Shown one piece after another: positions 5,113 through 6,548 of a stretch of 6,548 nucleotides of DNA. The position numbers and the translations under genes are program-made. The DNA comes from an uncultured Lachnospiraceae bacterium (GTDB taxonomy: Bacteria > Bacillota > Clostridia > Lachnospirales > Lachnospiraceae). The notes below the pieces were generated by a model, which worked only from the letters and a program-made list of their open reading frames with translations, made no database searches and had not been told where the DNA came from. The first letter of the stretch is position 1. Each line of letters opens with the position of its first letter. The stretch is from contig CAMWXF010000109.1 of the NCBI GenBank assembly GCA_947178115.1, positions 1-6,548 of the forward strand, written 5' to 3'.

Positions 5113-6548
5113 CGGATCTGATACACCGATCTTAATTCAAATGTCGATGCCTCTCCTTCCAGGATTTCCACCCGCTTCGTGCCGGGATTCATGTCGAAAA
5201 AGTTATCGGACAGCTTCACATCTCCGTCCACACCCTGGATTTCCACGCTCTTCGCATATGCCTGCGCATTGATTAACAGGCTGTTCCCCTCTCTCGTATA
5301 GGACAGCTTCGGATCTTCAAACTTAAAATGCTTCGGTGCCGTAAACAGGCTGGTACCTTCCGATACAACCTTTCCTTCTACCTCCAGAGCATAACTTATG
5401 TAAACTTCCAACTCGTTAAATGACGAGAAATCATGTCGTTCAATCCATGTACCGCCAAGCGGTTCCACTCTGACCCGCTCTTCTCCTACCAGCAGAATCT
5501 CACCCTTAGCCGTGCGAAGCTGCCATGTCACCAAACCGCTCACCGGTTCAAACGTCTCATTTGCCACATGCAGACTCGCGGCCTTCACGATAGGTGCCGG
5601 CTGTGAGACACAGAAGGGTCTCTCACTCAGTTCCCCTGTTTCCTCACAGGAGATCATAATCGGTGCAAAAGCCCGCTTTTCAGCATAATGCAACGCTTTC
5701 CAGCGGCCGTAATAATCAATGCTCGCCCAGGATGCCACCGGCCAGATATCATTGAGCTGCCATACGATCGTGCCCATGCACCTGCCCCGGTGCCTGCGGA
5801 AATGTTCGATTCCGTAGCGGACCGCATCCGCCTGCAGAAGCTGGGAGGCATACAACAGTGTATCAAAATCTGTCGGATAGAGGTACGTCGCGGACAGATA
5901 TGTCATGATCTTACCGTTCGCCGCCACATTCCGCTGGTGCATCTCCATGACTCTGGAAAAGATATTGCGGTCCTCAGGTTCGGTGAAAGTCTCCACAGTC
6001 TTTAAGCACGGGAAAGACTGGAATCCGAACTCGGACACATAGCGGAATCTGAATTTACGGTACTCAGTAAAAGGTTTATTCCCATGCCATACATCCCAAT
6101 AATGTGTGTCCCCTCTGTTTTCATCCCACGGATTGTCAAAATTCCCTCCGGAAGACGGGGATGACGGCCAGTAAAATGTCCCTGGGTCTTCCTCTTCCAG
6201 AATCTTCGGAATGATATACTCAAACAGCTTAATATAGTCACATTTCTGTTTCTCTGACGGCTTCCACGCCTTATCCAGCGTCTGTGTCTCTATCTCGTTA
6301 TTGCCGCACCACAGTCCCAGACAGGCATGATGCCTGATTCTTCTTATATTATCACGGATCTCCATGCTGACATTGCGTGCAAAAGCATCGTCCAACTCAT
6401 AAGATGCGCAGGAAAACATGAAATCCTGCCATACGACCAATCCCAGTTCGTCGCACAGATCATAAAACCAGTCATCCGGATAATATCCGCCGCCCCATAC
6501 CCGGATACAATTGTAATGCGCCTGCGCCGCATCCTGCAGCAGTTTCTT
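5109..6548 (-). CDS. GH2 beta-mannosidase, N-terminus beyond the window
   Basis: This is the C-terminal 479 residues of a glycoside hydrolase family 2 beta-mannosidase, which removes non-reducing-end beta-mannose from manno-oligosaccharides or N-glycan cores. Numbered from the window edge, the catalytic TIM barrel opens with IRVWGGGYYPDDWFYDLCDE (15-34) and VWQDFMFSC (38-46). The acid/base is the Glu of GNNE (E85, codon 6294-6296) and the nucleophile is the Glu of SEFGFQSFP (E173, codon 6030-6032). WQLNDIWPV with WKALHY follows at about 263-287. Two beta-sandwich domains fill the rest, including the FTAPKHFKFEDP strand region near 402-413. Full-length relatives are about 820-860 residues, so roughly the first 350-380 are missing. 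The apparent start at TTG 6438-6440 is internal, since conserved family sequence continues upstream of it without a break. The cellular location cannot be judged without the N-terminus, but such enzymes are usually cytoplasmic. It is the most upstream visible gene of the operon. Confidence 0.95.
   Translation of the reverse strand, partial: KKLLQDAAQAHYNCIRVWGGGYYPDDWFYDLCDELGLVVWQDFMFSCASYELDDAFARNVSMEIRDNIRRIRHHACLGLWCGNNEIETQTLDKAWKPSEKQKCDYIKLFEYIIPKILEEEDPGTFYWPSSPSSGGNFDNPWDENRGDTHYWDVWHGNKPFTEYRKFRFRYVSEFGFQSFPCLKTVETFTEPEDRNIFSRVMEMHQRNVAANGKIMTYLSATYLYPTDFDTLLYASQLLQADAVRYGIEHFRRHRGRCMGTIVWQLNDIWPVASWASIDYYGRWKALHYAEKRAFAPIMISCEETGELSERPFCVSQPAPIVKAASLHVANETFEPVSGLVTWQLRTAKGEILLVGEERVRVEPLGGTWIERHDFSSFNELEVYISYALEVEGKVVSEGTSLFTAPKHFKFEDPKLSYTREGNSLLINAQAYAKSVEIQGVDGDVKLSDNFFDMNPGTKRVEILEGEASTFELRSVYQIR

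Noticed and set aside
4462..5121. Long plus-strand open frame (219 codons) opposite the radical SAM gene
   Set aside because: It lies fully antisense to a gene with clear family motifs, and its translation shows no recognisable domain. It is a shadow of codon bias.
6438..6440. TTG as the start of the beta-mannosidase
   Set aside because: Conserved GH2 sequence (RVWGGGYYPDDW) continues in frame upstream to the window edge, so this is an internal leucine codon.

Overview
The window looks like ordinary chromosome from an anaerobic Firmicute, most likely a Clostridia/Lachnospiraceae-type gut bacterium. The evidence is strong AGGAGG-type ribosome-binding sites, a TTGACA-type promoter, lipoprotein signal peptides of Gram-positive style, and protein types common in that group (OppB-type permease with a PGGPF motif, GH2 beta-mannosidase, BMP-family lipoprotein, DUF5722 lipoprotein). 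The genus is not determinable from the sequence alone. All five confident genes lie on the minus strand, so the genes read from the right end of the window to the left. No RNA genes, mobile elements, CRISPR arrays or long repeats were seen.

Region by region, in transcription order: (1) 6548-5109, the C-terminal 479 residues of a GH2 beta-mannosidase whose start lies outside the window; (2) 5112-4180, a radical SAM protein of the PflX/COG1313 type, whose start overlaps the mannosidase stop (ATGA); (3) a 59-base gap with two mutually exclusive small hairpins beside the next ribosome-binding site; (4) 4120-2930, a BMP/PnrA-family substrate-binding lipoprotein; (5) 2915-1188, a 575-residue lipoprotein with a DUF5722-type TIM-barrel glycosidase-like domain, started by TTG behind a perfect AGGAGG only 14 bases after the previous gene; (6) 1187-871, a 317-base AT-rich intergenic region with a good promoter and two imperfect dyads; (7) 870-1, the first 290 residues of an OppB/DppB-family ABC permease running off the left edge.

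Genes 1 to 5 in this order (mannosidase, radical SAM, BMP lipoprotein, DUF5722 lipoprotein) are spaced like one operon. The mannosidase would trim beta-mannosides, probably in the cytoplasm. The two lipoproteins sit outside the membrane, one with a small-molecule binding fold and one with a probable glycosidase fold. The radical SAM protein has no obvious partner in the window. A role in glycan capture or sensing is an inference from this grouping. The permease behind its own promoter is probably the first gene of a separate peptide/oligosaccharide ABC importer operon.

Nothing here is clearly a new system. The most interesting points are the orphan BMP lipoprotein coupled to an uncharacterised glycosidase-like lipoprotein, and a PflX-type radical SAM gene translationally coupled to a beta-mannosidase.
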